Positions 17,306-25,531 of a DNA stretch of 64,000 nucleotides are shown in pieces; within the stretch, counting starts at the first letter, position 1; each line of letters opens with the position of its first letter. This DNA is from Acetomicrobium thermoterrenum DSM 13490 (lineage in GTDB: Bacteria > Synergistota > Synergistia > Synergistales > Acetomicrobiaceae): NCBI RefSeq assembly GCF_900107215.1, contig NZ_FNPD01000001.1, positions 1-64,000 of the forward strand, given 5' to 3'. The notes beneath the pieces are model-generated. The model was not told the DNA's origin. It saw nothing but the letters and a program-made list of their open reading frames with translations, and ran no database searches. Position numbers and translations under genes: made by a program.

Positions 17306-18424
17306 ATGAGGATAGGTTGCCCAAAAGAGGTAAAGGACAACGAATTTAGGGTAGGGCTCATTCCTGCAGCGGTCAAAGCATATGTAGATGCCGGACATGA
17401 GGTGTTAGTCGAAAGGGGTGCCGGCATTGGATCCAGCATAACAGACGAGGAGTACAAAGCTGCAGGAGCCAAGATACTGGATTCGGCCAAAGAGGTTTGG
17501 GCTGCCTCTGATATGATCGTAAAAGTCAAAGAGCCGCTTCCTCAGGAATACGATCTTATGCAGGAGAATCAGTTGATCTATACATATTTTCATTTTGCAG
17601 CTGATGAAGAGCTTACCAAAGCCTGTCTCAAAAAGAAGATAGTTGCTGTTGCTTATGAAACGGTTCAGGAAGCCGACGGATCGCTGCCCCTGTTGAAGCC
17701 AATGAGCACGATTGCCGGTCGCATGGCCTGTCTTATGGGCGCATATTATCTTGGCAAGCCTCACGGGGGCATGGGGCTGCTTCCTACGGGGGTTCCTGGC
17801 GTTGCTCCGGCAAACATATTAGTGATCGGTGGTGGCAGCGTGGGTAGCAATGCAGCCAGAGTTGGAGCAGGACTGGGAGCAAGGGTAACCATACTTGACG
17901 TAAACCCGAACGTTCTCGAACATTTGACGCAGATTATGCCCCCTAATGTTTTTCCCGTATTCAGCGACAGCCACACCCTGGAAGCCGGCTTAAAAGAGGC
18001 GGATATAGTCGTGGGTGCCGTTTTGATACCCGGCGCCAAGGCCCCCAAACTGGTTCGCAGGGAGCACCTTAAAATCATGAAACCTGGTTCTGTGATCGTC
18101 GATGTTGCCATCGACCAAGGGGGATGCACCGAAACGTCAAAACCAACCACGCATTCGGACCCGGTTTATGTTGTCGATGGTGTCGTGCACTATTGTGTCG
18201 CGAACATGCCGGGCGCCTATGCCAGAACCGCGACATATGCCCTCAACAACAGCACGATACGATATGGTTTACAGCTTGCAAACAAAGGACCTGAGCGTGC
18301 CTGCAGGGAAAACAATGCCCTTCTCAAGGGATTGAACATGTATAAGGGCATCATAACCTACAAGCCTGTGGCAGAGGCCTTTGGGATGGAAGATCTGTAC
18401 AAACCTACCGAAGAAGTACTTTAA
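17306..18424 (+). CDS. ald: Alanine dehydrogenase
   Basis: NAD-dependent L-alanine dehydrogenase makes pyruvate, ammonia and NADH from alanine. The 372-residue protein starts MRIGCPKEVKDNEFRVGL, the family N-terminus with the substrate-binding arginine. The dinucleotide fold VIGGGSVGSNAARVGAGLGA lies at about 173-192. MKPGSVIVDVAIDQGGCTETS (about 254-274) holds the conserved aspartate region. ATG 17306 sits behind GGGAGGCATG. A TATAAT at 17248-17253 without a clear -35 could be its own promoter. With the symporter and alr it forms an alanine catabolic cluster. Confidence 0.96.
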   Translation: MRIGCPKEVKDNEFRVGLIPAAVKAYVDAGHEVLVERGAGIGSSITDEEYKAAGAKILDSAKEVWAASDMIVKVKEPLPQEYDLMQENQLIYTYFHFAADEELTKACLKKKIVAVAYETVQEADGSLPLLKPMSTIAGRMACLMGAYYLGKPHGGMGLLPTGVPGVAPANILVIGGGSVGSNAARVGAGLGARVTILDVNPNVLEHLTQIMPPNVFPVFSDSHTLEAGLKEADIVVGAVLIPGAKAPKLVRREHLKIMKPGSVIVDVAIDQGGCTETSKPTTHSDPVYVVDGVVHYCVANMPGAYARTATYALNNSTIRYGLQLANKGPERACRENNALLKGLNMYKGIITYKPVAEAFGMEDLYKPTEEVL

Positions 18425-18451
18425 AAAATTTTCTTTAAAATCCGATCTACA

Positions 18452-18489
18452 AATAATGCGGAAGCTTTTAGCTTCCGCATTATTTTTTT
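18452..18489 (+). terminator. Rho-independent terminator after ald
   Basis: AATAATGCGGAAGC and GCTTCCGCATTATT pair perfectly around a 4-base loop, followed by seven T. The remaining bases up to 18607 hold no gene. Confidence 0.93.
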
Positions 18490-18607
18490 GTGCGCAATTA
18501 GTCATCTTCATCAAAAGCAACGATGCAGTTGCAATAACTTCGGGTAGCTGGTATAAGGTATGCGTTAAGTGAAACTTAATAATTTCTTGTTTGCTGGAGG
18601 TAACTAA

Positions 18608-20554
18608 ATGAGGGACACACTTCTTGCATTAGCGCATTTTCCTAAAGATAAATTAGACAAAGTCGATACAGAGGCCTTTCTCATCGCTGCAAAAAAGTGT
18701 CGGGGTTGGGTCCTGACGATGACCACGGCGGCCAATAGCGGTCACCCGGGCGGCTCCATGTCGAGCATGGAGATGTATTTGGTGACCTATGCCGTTTCTA
18801 ACCTCAGAAGAGAAAGGGTAGAGGAAACAGATAGAGATTACGTCGTGATCAGTCATGGCCATACGGCACCGGCAGCCTATTCTGCTCTTGCCTATCTGGG
18901 CTTTTTCGATCCTTTGGAACTTTTGGGCAATTTTCGCAGGACCGGCAGTCCCTTTCAAGGTCATGTGGAAAGATCTGTCCCCGGCATAGACTGGGGAAGC
19001 GGGAATTTAGGCCAGGGCCTTGCGGCAGGAGTCGGCTACGCTTTAGCTCAGAAAAAGAGAAGAGGGGAAGGACACGTCTTCGTACTGATGGGTGATGGCG
19101 AGCAGACGAAGGGGCAGGTATCCGAGGCTCGCAGGATAGCGGCAAAGGAGGGCTTAGACAACGTAACGGCCCTAGTAGATTTCAATCACATTCAAATTAG
19201 CGGTTTCGTTGAGGATGTTATGCCCGTTCAATACAAAAGGCTTTGGGAAATTGACGGTTGGCAGGTTTACGAGTGCGATGGGCACGATCCATCTGATATC
19301 TATAGCGCTTTGAGAAAAGCTTACGAGGACGATGGGCCAAGCGTCGTCTTCTGTAATACGGTGATGGGCAAGGGTGTATCCTTTATGGAGGGTATTCCAG
19401 ATTATCATGGCAAAGCACTTAACAAAGAACAATATCTTAGGGCCATGGAAGAGCTGGGGGAGGATCCATCGATTTTGGAAGAGGCCTTAAGGGTGCGAAG
19501 AGGCCCCTTGCCGGAAGGTCGAAGGGTTTCTGTGAGTGCTCCTTCCATACAAACAGGACATCCCTTTACTTATTCCCGAGAGACCAAGACGGATAACAGG
19601 AGCGCCTTTGGAAAGGCTTTGGCGAATATTGGTGAACTTAATTACAAAGAGGGCTCTTCTTCGACACCAATACTTGTCTTTGACTGCGACCTGGCCTCAT
19701 CTGTGAAAGTGGACGAATTTGCAAATAAGTGTCCCGAATGGTTCGTAGAAACCGGCATTCAAGAACATGCCACTGCAACGGTTTCCGGAGCGGCCTCTTG
19801 CGGGGGTGTCATTGCCCTTTGGGCTGACTTCGGGGTCTTTGGTCTTACCGAAGTATATAATCAACAGCGCTTGAACGACATCAATAAAACTAATTTGAAG
19901 CTCTTTTTGACGCATGTGGGTTTGGATGTTGGTGAAGACGGAATGACTCATCAATGCATAGATTATTGTGGGTTGTTGCGCAACCTTTTCGGATGGAAGC
20001 TGACAGTTCCCATCGATCCGAATCAGACCGACAGGATAACGAGGTGGGCTCTTTCCGAAGCGGGGAACATATGCGTTGCCATGGGCAGGAGCAAAGTGCC
20101 CATCCTTACCAGAGAAGGGGAGGACACTCCCTTTTATGGAGAGAACTATGTTTTCAGATATGGCGCCATAGACCTGATAAGGGATGGTCGTCACGCATCC
20201 GTTTTTGCTATGGGGCATATGGTATATAGAGCGGTTCAGGCCAGAGAATTGCTCGAGAAGCATGGTCTTTCCCTGAGGGTTTATGGGGTTTCCTGCCCGT
20301 TGTCAATAGACGAAAAGGCTATTGAGGAAGCGGCCGAATTGGGACCCATATTCACATTCGAAGACCATCACGCAGGGACAGGATTAGGCCGGGAAATCGT
20401 CTCTAAGGTGCAGAGCTTGGGGCTGCGCTGCAGGGTTAAGCCCTTGGGCGTTTGGCGATACGGCGATTCCGGACCATTTGACGAAGTCTTTGAAGCCATG
20501 GGCTTGTCCTCGAAAGCCTTGGCCGAATGTGTCCTCAAAGAGTTGGAAAAGTAA
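18608..20554 (+). CDS. Transketolase family enzyme
   Basis: A 648-residue thiamine diphosphate enzyme with all transketolase parts in one chain. The N-terminal domain has AANSGHPGGSMSSME (about 41-55) and the ThDP motif GDGEQTKGQ (about 161). The pyrimidine-binding domain has the catalytic glutamate in ETGIQEHATATVSGAAS (about 379). The C-terminal domain ends with FTFEDHHAGTGLG (about 583). It should exchange two-carbon units in the pentose phosphate pathway. The sequence is diverged from the E. coli type, so a related sugar-phosphate ketol transferase is possible. ATG 18608 follows GGAGGT. Confidence 0.85.
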   Translation: MRDTLLALAHFPKDKLDKVDTEAFLIAAKKCRGWVLTMTTAANSGHPGGSMSSMEMYLVTYAVSNLRRERVEETDRDYVVISHGHTAPAAYSALAYLGFFDPLELLGNFRRTGSPFQGHVERSVPGIDWGSGNLGQGLAAGVGYALAQKKRRGEGHVFVLMGDGEQTKGQVSEARRIAAKEGLDNVTALVDFNHIQISGFVEDVMPVQYKRLWEIDGWQVYECDGHDPSDIYSALRKAYEDDGPSVVFCNTVMGKGVSFMEGIPDYHGKALNKEQYLRAMEELGEDPSILEEALRVRRGPLPEGRRVSVSAPSIQTGHPFTYSRETKTDNRSAFGKALANIGELNYKEGSSSTPILVFDCDLASSVKVDEFANKCPEWFVETGIQEHATATVSGAASCGGVIALWADFGVFGLTEVYNQQRLNDINKTNLKLFLTHVGLDVGEDGMTHQCIDYCGLLRNLFGWKLTVPIDPNQTDRITRWALSEAGNICVAMGRSKVPILTREGEDTPFYGENYVFRYGAIDLIRDGRHASVFAMGHMVYRAVQARELLEKHGLSLRVYGVSCPLSIDEKAIEEAAELGPIFTFEDHHAGTGLGREIVSKVQSLGLRCRVKPLGVWRYGDSGPFDEVFEAMGLSSKALAECVLKELEK

Positions 20555-20581
20555 TGCTGTTTTTTGGCAGGTGTGACGCCG

Positions 20582-21364
20582 ATGATCGATAGCGGAAGTC
20601 TAGTTTTTCTTTCCTCTGCCGAAAAGAAGGACACATTTTTGATTTCCCTTGAAGAGGGGGGAAAGCTTGAAACGCGATTGGGCGTTATCTCACACGAGGA
20701 CGTTATGCGAGCCGGTTTTGGGGGCAGGGTCAGATCGCACAACGGAAATCTCTTCTACATTACCAAACCCTCATTGGGGGAGTATTTACGAAGGATAAAG
20801 CGCAGGACCCAGATAGTTTTTCCCAAGGAAGCGGGCTATATATTGCTTCAGCTGGATGTAAAACCGGGTGCAAGAGTCTTGGAGTGCGGTACAGGTTCGG
20901 GAGGGATGACCAGTGTCTTCGCACATTTCGTTGGGGACGAAGGTCGAGTCTACTCCTACGACGAGCGTGGTGAATTTGTTGAGCTAGCACGCCGAAACTG
21001 TAAGAGATGGAAAGTTGACCACAGGGTAGAATTCAAGACAAGAAACATATCGGAAGGTTTTGATGAAGTCAATGTGGATGCCCTTTTCCTAGATTTACCC
21101 GATCCATGGAATTATCTTAACCAGGCAAGAAACGCTCTCGCCCTGGGTCGCAGGATGGGGGCTTTGCTTCCCACTTTCAACCAAATAGAGAGGTTTTTGA
21201 GGGCTTTGCAAGAAAAGGGTTTCATCGATGTCGAAGTAATCGAGATATTTCACAGGAACCTTAAGACTGATCCAAACAGGATAAGGCCGGAAGATCGAAT
21301 GATAGGACATACGGGGTATCTCATTTTTGCAACATCTGTGATTGATTTCGATGGCGGTGTCTAA
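20582..21364 (+). CDS. trmI: tRNA (adenine-N1-)-methyltransferase TrmI
   Basis: A SAM-dependent methyltransferase of the TrmI/Gcd14 family, which makes m1A58 in the T-loop of tRNA. SAM motif I is VLECGTGSGGMTSVFAHFVG (about 99-118 from this start), followed by YSYDER and the catalytic-region LFLDLPDPWNYLNQA. The N-terminal beta domain (residues 1-75) is as in bacterial and archaeal TrmI. ATG 20582 behind CAGGTG is preferred to the TTG 6 codons upstream. It is 260 residues, typical. TrmI is common in thermophilic bacteria. Confidence 0.9.
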   Translation: MIDSGSLVFLSSAEKKDTFLISLEEGGKLETRLGVISHEDVMRAGFGGRVRSHNGNLFYITKPSLGEYLRRIKRRTQIVFPKEAGYILLQLDVKPGARVLECGTGSGGMTSVFAHFVGDEGRVYSYDERGEFVELARRNCKRWKVDHRVEFKTRNISEGFDEVNVDALFLDLPDPWNYLNQARNALALGRRMGALLPTFNQIERFLRALQEKGFIDVEVIEIFHRNLKTDPNRIRPEDRMIGHTGYLIFATSVIDFDGGV

Positions 21365-21368
21365 TGAA

Positions 21369-21920
21369 ATGAGAATTCTATTGCAACTTTGCTGTGCCCC
21401 AGATGGCACCGTACCTCTGGACATATTGCTTTGCGAAGGCAATGAGGTTATTTGTTTCTTTTACGGGCATAACATACACCCCCGAGAGGAGTACGAAAGA
21501 CGTCTTTGCGCCGCAAGGCAATTGGCCGAATTTTTTCGTGTTACCCTAGTAGTTCCACCCTACGACCCGGATCGTTGGCTGTGGAGTACCAGAAGTCTGG
21601 CGAAAGAACCCGAAGGCGGCAGAAGGTGTCTGTTGTGTTACGGTTTACAGATCGAGGCCGCCGTATTTTTGGCTAAAGACTTGAAGTGCGACGCCTGTGC
21701 CACGACCCTTACGATAAGCCCCCATAAGGATCCTGAGTCGATCAATGCAATTGGGAGGCGCATGTCTCTAAGGGTGGGCCTTCAATGGATAGATCGCATT
21801 TGGAGGAAGGGCGGAGGGTTCGTCGAATCCGTCGCAAAAAGTAAAGAAATGGGATTATACAGACAACGTTATTGCGGTTGCGTATATAGCATACAGCATC
21901 GGGAGGTGAGTGTGCGTTGA
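21369..21920 (+). CDS. queH: Epoxyqueuosine reductase QueH
   Basis: QueH is the cobalamin-independent enzyme that reduces epoxyqueuosine to queuosine in tRNA wobble positions. The iron-ligand cysteines are visible: CCAPDGT at residues 8-14, CLLC (about 82-85) and YCGCVYS near the C-terminus. The frame extends upstream to TTG 21342, but family members start just before the CCxP motif, so ATG 21369 is chosen, 4 bases after the trmI stop. It is 183 residues. It overlaps the next gene by 4 bases, so trmI, queH and that gene look like one unit with two tRNA modification enzymes. Confidence 0.88.
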   Translation: MRILLQLCCAPDGTVPLDILLCEGNEVICFFYGHNIHPREEYERRLCAARQLAEFFRVTLVVPPYDPDRWLWSTRSLAKEPEGGRRCLLCYGLQIEAAVFLAKDLKCDACATTLTISPHKDPESINAIGRRMSLRVGLQWIDRIWRKGGGFVESVAKSKEMGLYRQRYCGCVYSIQHREVSVR

Positions 21921-22894
21921 CCAAAGGCTTTTCAATATCGGTAGGAAAGGTTCCTCCTCATTTACTGCAACCCCTTTTGAAAGGTTTGCGGGGATTACAT
22001 AGAGATGAGGTACTAGTAGGACCTCAAATTGGCGAAGACGCGGCGGTCGTAGGGTGGCCTGCCGGCGCTTTTTTGATGGCCACCTCCGATCCAATAGTCG
22101 GTGCCGTGAAGGGGGCTGGCAATCTGTTGGTGAACGTAAATGCCAACGATATAGCCTCCAAGGGCGGTGATCCGGCTTATATGTTGGTTGTCTTAATTTT
22201 GCCCGCTACCATGACTTTAGACGATGCAACTTCTCTTATGAAAGAAGTAAACGAAGAGGCAAAAAAAATTGGAGTAGCCGTTATAGGCGGACATACGGAG
22301 TTTTCTGATCGTTACGAACATCCCATTATGGTCGGCACCATGCTTGGTATAGGTTATAGGGTATTGAGAGCAAGCTCGATAAGGCCGGGAGATGTCCTGC
22401 TCTTAACAAAACACGTTGGCTTGGAGGGAATGACGATCCTTGCAAACGACAGGGAGGATTTGCTTGCCGACTTCCTTTCTCCATCTGAGATTGAAGAAGT
22501 GAAGGGATGGGCTTCAATGCTGTCGGTCCTTCCTGAGGCGAGGTTGTTGAGGGATCTTGCGGCTTTTATGCACGATCCTACCGAAGGGGGAGTCATGGGC
22601 GGAATATCGGAAATAGTTTCGTTGACCTCTCTCAAGGTAAAGTTGAATACAGATGCCTTCCCGTTGCATCCTATAACAAAAAAGGTATCCGTTGCCTTGG
22701 GTTTTGACCCCTTCTATTTGATTTCCTCGGGGGTGCTTTTGGCTGTCCTTTCGCCCGATAAAGTCGAAATAGCACAGGAACGCTTGAGGAAGGCCGGAAT
22801 TTGTTGCTCTGTAGTGGGATCTTTTGAGTGCGAGGGCTTGGGTGCCCAGAATTTTATGGCGAAGGAAGAGCTCTGGAGAATGTTAAGTCTTTGA
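21917..22894 (+). CDS. AIR synthase-fold protein, HypE-like paralogue
   Basis: A 325-residue protein of the PurM/HypE/ThiL superfamily. The N-terminal GPQIGEDAAVV (about 36-46), NANDIASKGGDPAYM (about 75-89) and VIGGHTEFSD (about 117-126) correspond to the ATP-binding half, and DPTEGGVMGGISEI (about 221-234) to the C-terminal half. It lacks the C-terminal cysteine of HypE and ends RMLSL, so it cannot be a second HypE with the usual thiocarboxamide chemistry. It also lacks a SelD-type N-terminal Cys/Sec loop. TTG 21917 follows GGGAGGTGAG. Its substrate is unknown. Confidence 0.8.
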   Translation: MTKGFSISVGKVPPHLLQPLLKGLRGLHRDEVLVGPQIGEDAAVVGWPAGAFLMATSDPIVGAVKGAGNLLVNVNANDIASKGGDPAYMLVVLILPATMTLDDATSLMKEVNEEAKKIGVAVIGGHTEFSDRYEHPIMVGTMLGIGYRVLRASSIRPGDVLLLTKHVGLEGMTILANDREDLLADFLSPSEIEEVKGWASMLSVLPEARLLRDLAAFMHDPTEGGVMGGISEIVSLTSLKVKLNTDAFPLHPITKKVSVALGFDPFYLISSGVLLAVLSPDKVEIAQERLRKAGICCSVVGSFECEGLGAQNFMAKEELWRMLSL

Positions 22895-22953
22895 ATAGAC
22901 ACAGAAAGATTTGCCGGAATAATTACCCGATGGCTTTAGTGTCTCCGTTAGTT

Positions 22954-22959
22954 TATAAT
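22954..22959 (+). promoter_or_regulatory. Possible -10 element of the rubredoxin promoter
   Basis: A consensus TATAAT lies 38 bases before the rubredoxin ATG in an AT-rich gap. The matching -35 position (TGGCTT, 22931-22936) is poor. Confidence 0.35.
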
Positions 22960-22996
22960 ATTTACAAGCTTCATTTTTATATAAGGAGGGAAAATC

Positions 22997-23155
22997 ATGA
23001 AATACGTTTGTACGGTTTGCGGTTATGTTTACGATCCAGCTCAGGGCGATCCGGATTCGGGAATTTCTCCTGGTACTGCTTTTGACGATTTGCCCGACGA
23101 TTGGGTATGTCCCGTCTGTGGAGTAGGAAAGGATATGTTCGAACCGGCGGAATAA
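22997..23155 (+). CDS. Rubredoxin
   Basis: A 52-residue rubredoxin, a one-iron electron carrier common in anaerobes and used with oxidoreductases in oxygen and superoxide defence. Both knuckles are intact: [10 protein letters not shown] (Cys5, Cys8) and [11 protein letters not shown] (Cys38, Cys41). The aromatic core residues Tyr and Trp (DDWVC) are present. It starts at ATG 22997 behind AAGGAGGG. It stands alone between the queH group and the T-box leader, so no partner is shown by context. Confidence 0.97.
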   Translation: MKYVCTVCGYVYDPAQGDPDSGISPGTAFDDLPDDWVCPVCGVGKDMFEPAE

Positions 23156-23206
23156 AACAAATACGATGCAGATGCTGTTTATTCTGTCAGTTTGAAAAAT
23201 ATTCGC

Positions 23207-23235
23207 TTGACATATCGGGAAAAAGGTATTATAAA
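23207..23235 (+). promoter_or_regulatory. Promoter of the threonine operon
   Basis: A perfect -35 TTGACA (23207-23212) and TATAAA (23230-23235) are 17 bases apart. The predicted start near 23242 lies just before the T-box leader. Confidence 0.85.
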
Positions 23236-23242
23236 GACCAAC

Positions 23243-23515
23243 AATAACAATATCGAAGATCTTTGCGATGAAGGGGAAGAGTAGTCCGTTTCGACGAACT
23301 CCAGAGAGGAAGTTCAAGGGTGAAAGACTTCCGTTCGTGGGCGGGCGAAGACCACCCCCGAGCTGCCATCGAAGCCGATGCTCGTCGGATAAGGTGGCGG
23401 GGTCCGCCCCTTAAAGCGGAGAGAGATCCGAAAGGCGTCTTTCGGAAATTGGAGTGGAACCGCGAGAGCCCTCCTCTCGCCTCCAAGCGGAGGCTTGAGG
23501 GGGGTTTAATAATTT
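23243..23515 (+). ncRNA. T-box leader, threonine specific (specifier ACC)
   Basis: A tRNA-sensing T-box riboswitch. Stem I is closed by CGATG (23266-23270) with CATCG (23367-23371). A second helix, GGGG (23273-23276) with CCCC (23355-23358), borders a specifier loop with AAGAGTAG on the 5' side and GAAG-ACC-A on the 3' side. The triplet ACC (23351-23353) reads threonine. The conserved CCAGAGAGG and GGTGAAAG elements follow. The T-box bulge TGGAACCGCG (23454-23463) pairs with the tRNA acceptor end. A terminator follows. Uncharged tRNA-Thr should prevent termination and switch on thrC-thrB-lysC-asd. Confidence 0.93.
23469..23515 (+). terminator. Attenuator terminator of the threonine T-box
   Basis: GCCTCC and GGAGGC form the core stem around a 4-base loop, extended outwards by CCCTCC and GGGGGG, and followed by TTTAATAATTTT. 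Its 5' side follows the T-box sequence, as expected for a terminator/antiterminator pair. Confidence 0.85.
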
Positions 23516-23537
23516 TACGGGAGGATGGAGAGTCCAC

Positions 23538-24581
23538 ATGGTTTGCTTATTGAAAAGATATGCCGAGTTTTTTCCCCTTACCCCAAATACGCCCCTTCTA
23601 TCTATAGGAGAGGGAGATACGCCCCTGGTCGAGCTTTGTAATTTGGGAGCTAAACTAGAAATAGAGCTTTTCGCTAAATTTGAAGGATTAAATCCCACGG
23701 GCTCTTTTAAGGATCGGGGCATGGTGTTGGCCGTTTCTAAGGCGGTAGAAGAGGGCTCGTCAGGCATCATATGTGCTTCGACAGGCAATACCTCGGCGTC
23801 GGCAGCGGCATATGCGGCCAAGGCGGGGATAAAATGCCACGTGATCCTTCCTTCCGGCAAGGTGGCAAAAGGTAAGCTCGCCCAGGCGTTGATATATGAC
23901 GCCAACGTTTTGGCCCTGCGGGGAAATTTCGATGTAGCCCTCGAGATGGTCCGCAAGATTGCCGATAATTTGGGCTTAAAGATAGTCAACTCCGTAAATC
24001 CCTACAGATTGTGGGGGCAAAGAAGCGGCGCCTGGGAAGTTTGCGATGAAATCGGTGCTCCCGACTGGTGCGTCTTGCCCGTCGGCAATGCGGGCAACAT
24101 CACTGCCTACTGGACGGGTTTCTTTCAGTATATGAAAAAAGGTTTAATCGGATCGATACCGAAAATGGTGGGCATACAAGCCCAGGGAGCTGCTCCCCTT
24201 GTGAAGGGCTTTCCCGTTCCCGAACCTGAGACAATAGCGACGGCGATACGGATCGGCAATCCCGTCAATGCAAAAAAAGCTTTAGCTGCCGTTAGAAACA
24301 GCAACGGTATGTTTTTATCCGTTTCAGACGAGGAGATCTTAAATGCCCAGAAAGAGCTTGCCCGGAAAGAGGGTATTTTTGCCGAGCCTGCATCTTGTGC
24401 CACGCTGGCCGGTCTTTATAAATTGAAAAAAGAGGGGAAATTGCCCAAGAACATCAGGGTTGTCATGGTTTTGACGGGCAATGGCTTGAAAGACCCTCAA
24501 ATTGTGGATCGAGTAACGTCCTCGCCCAGAGAGATAGAGGCAAAATATGATGTTTTAAAGGAGGCGATCCTTTCGTGTTGA
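23538..24581 (+). CDS. thrC: Threonine synthase
   Basis: A PLP enzyme that converts O-phosphohomoserine to threonine, the last step of threonine synthesis. The PLP lysine is in NPTGSFKDRGM (about 52-62). ICASTGNTSASAAAYAAKAG (about 79-98) is the phosphate and substrate loop. LPVGNAGNITAYW binds PLP phosphate, and VLTGNGLKDP lies near the C-terminus. It is 347 residues, the short thrC type of Gram-positives and relatives. It is the first gene after the threonine T-box, which supports the call over other fold-II PLP enzymes. The stop overlaps thrB. Confidence 0.96.
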   Translation: MVCLLKRYAEFFPLTPNTPLLSIGEGDTPLVELCNLGAKLEIELFAKFEGLNPTGSFKDRGMVLAVSKAVEEGSSGIICASTGNTSASAAAYAAKAGIKCHVILPSGKVAKGKLAQALIYDANVLALRGNFDVALEMVRKIADNLGLKIVNSVNPYRLWGQRSGAWEVCDEIGAPDWCVLPVGNAGNITAYWTGFFQYMKKGLIGSIPKMVGIQAQGAAPLVKGFPVPEPETIATAIRIGNPVNAKKALAAVRNSNGMFLSVSDEEILNAQKELARKEGIFAEPASCATLAGLYKLKKEGKLPKNIRVVMVLTGNGLKDPQIVDRVTSSPREIEAKYDVLKEAILSC

Positions 24582-25531
24582 CCGTCATAGTGCCGGCGTC
24601 AAGTGCAAACATAGGGTCGGGCTTCGATTCCTTCGGCGTTGCCCTGTCTTTGTATAATAAATATCATTTGCTTGGATTATTGCCGGCGAAAAGATATGAC
24701 ATTGATACTGTTGGAGAAGGCGGAAAGGGGCTAGCATCGCCCGAGAGCAATCTGCTGATAAGGTCTTACGAAGCGGCCATGAAGAGATTCGATGTTCCTC
24801 TTGTCGGGCTTAAGCTCAGATCTTATAACGCTATTCCCCTCGCAAGGGGGCTTGGAAGCTCTGCCTCAGCGGTGGTGGGAGGCGTCATGTTGGCGAATGT
24901 AATAGGCAAGATCAATTTGCCGAAAGAGAAACTCCTTCCCATCATGGTTGAGCTGGAGGGGCATCCCGACAACGTAGTTCCCTCCTGTATTGGCGGTTTC
25001 GTGATAAGCTCTTGGGATGATAAAGATGTGAAATTCGTGCAATTACCGCCCTTCAGGGAGAAGGTGAAAGTGGTCGTAGCTGTGCCCGATGTGACTGTGG
25101 ACACCAAACAGGCCCGAGAGGTGTTGCCCCGGGATGTCTCCCTTCAGGATGCCGTGTTCAACTTGAGCAGGGCTGCCCTCTTTGCAGCTTCATGGATGAC
25201 GGGAAAACTGGAAAACTTGCCATGGGCTATGGAGGACAAGCTTCACCAGCCCTATAGGGCTAAGCTTTTCCCGGGAGGAGAGGAGATACTGGAACGCGTC
25301 AAATCCGCTCCGGGATGCCTTGGGGCCGCCATAAGCGGCTCCGGTCCGAGTGTCCTGGCCTTTGTTAGGGGAAATCCTACGCGAACGGCGAAGGAGATGT
25401 GCTCCGTCTTCACAGAGAAGGGCTTGAGATCTCGCTTTTTCGTCTTGGATGTCGATCAGGAGGGAGCCAGGATCAAAACCTCGGAAACGAACATCTCTAT
25501 GGAGGCAGATAAATGTCCCGCCCTTTCGTAG
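24575..25531 (+). CDS. thrB: Homoserine kinase
   Basis: A GHMP kinase that phosphorylates homoserine. It begins LTVIVPASSANIGSGFDSFGVAL, with the substrate-side motif, and contains the GHMP ATP loop PLARGLGSSASAVVGG (about 88-103) and the C-terminal motif GAAISGSGPSVLAF (about 249-262). It is 318 residues. It starts at GTG 24575 behind AAAGGAGG and overlaps the thrC stop by 7 bases, so translation is probably coupled. Its product feeds thrC directly. Confidence 0.96.
   Translation: MLTVIVPASSANIGSGFDSFGVALSLYNKYHLLGLLPAKRYDIDTVGEGGKGLASPESNLLIRSYEAAMKRFDVPLVGLKLRSYNAIPLARGLGSSASAVVGGVMLANVIGKINLPKEKLLPIMVELEGHPDNVVPSCIGGFVISSWDDKDVKFVQLPPFREKVKVVVAVPDVTVDTKQAREVLPRDVSLQDAVFNLSRAALFAASWMTGKLENLPWAMEDKLHQPYRAKLFPGGEEILERVKSAPGCLGAAISGSGPSVLAFVRGNPTRTAKEMCSVFTEKGLRSRFFVLDVDQEGARIKTSETNISMEADKCPALS

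Noticed and set aside
19697-20263. Minus-strand open frame of 188 codons in the transketolase gene
   Set aside because: It is a shadow of the coding frame; no ribosome site or recognisable domain.
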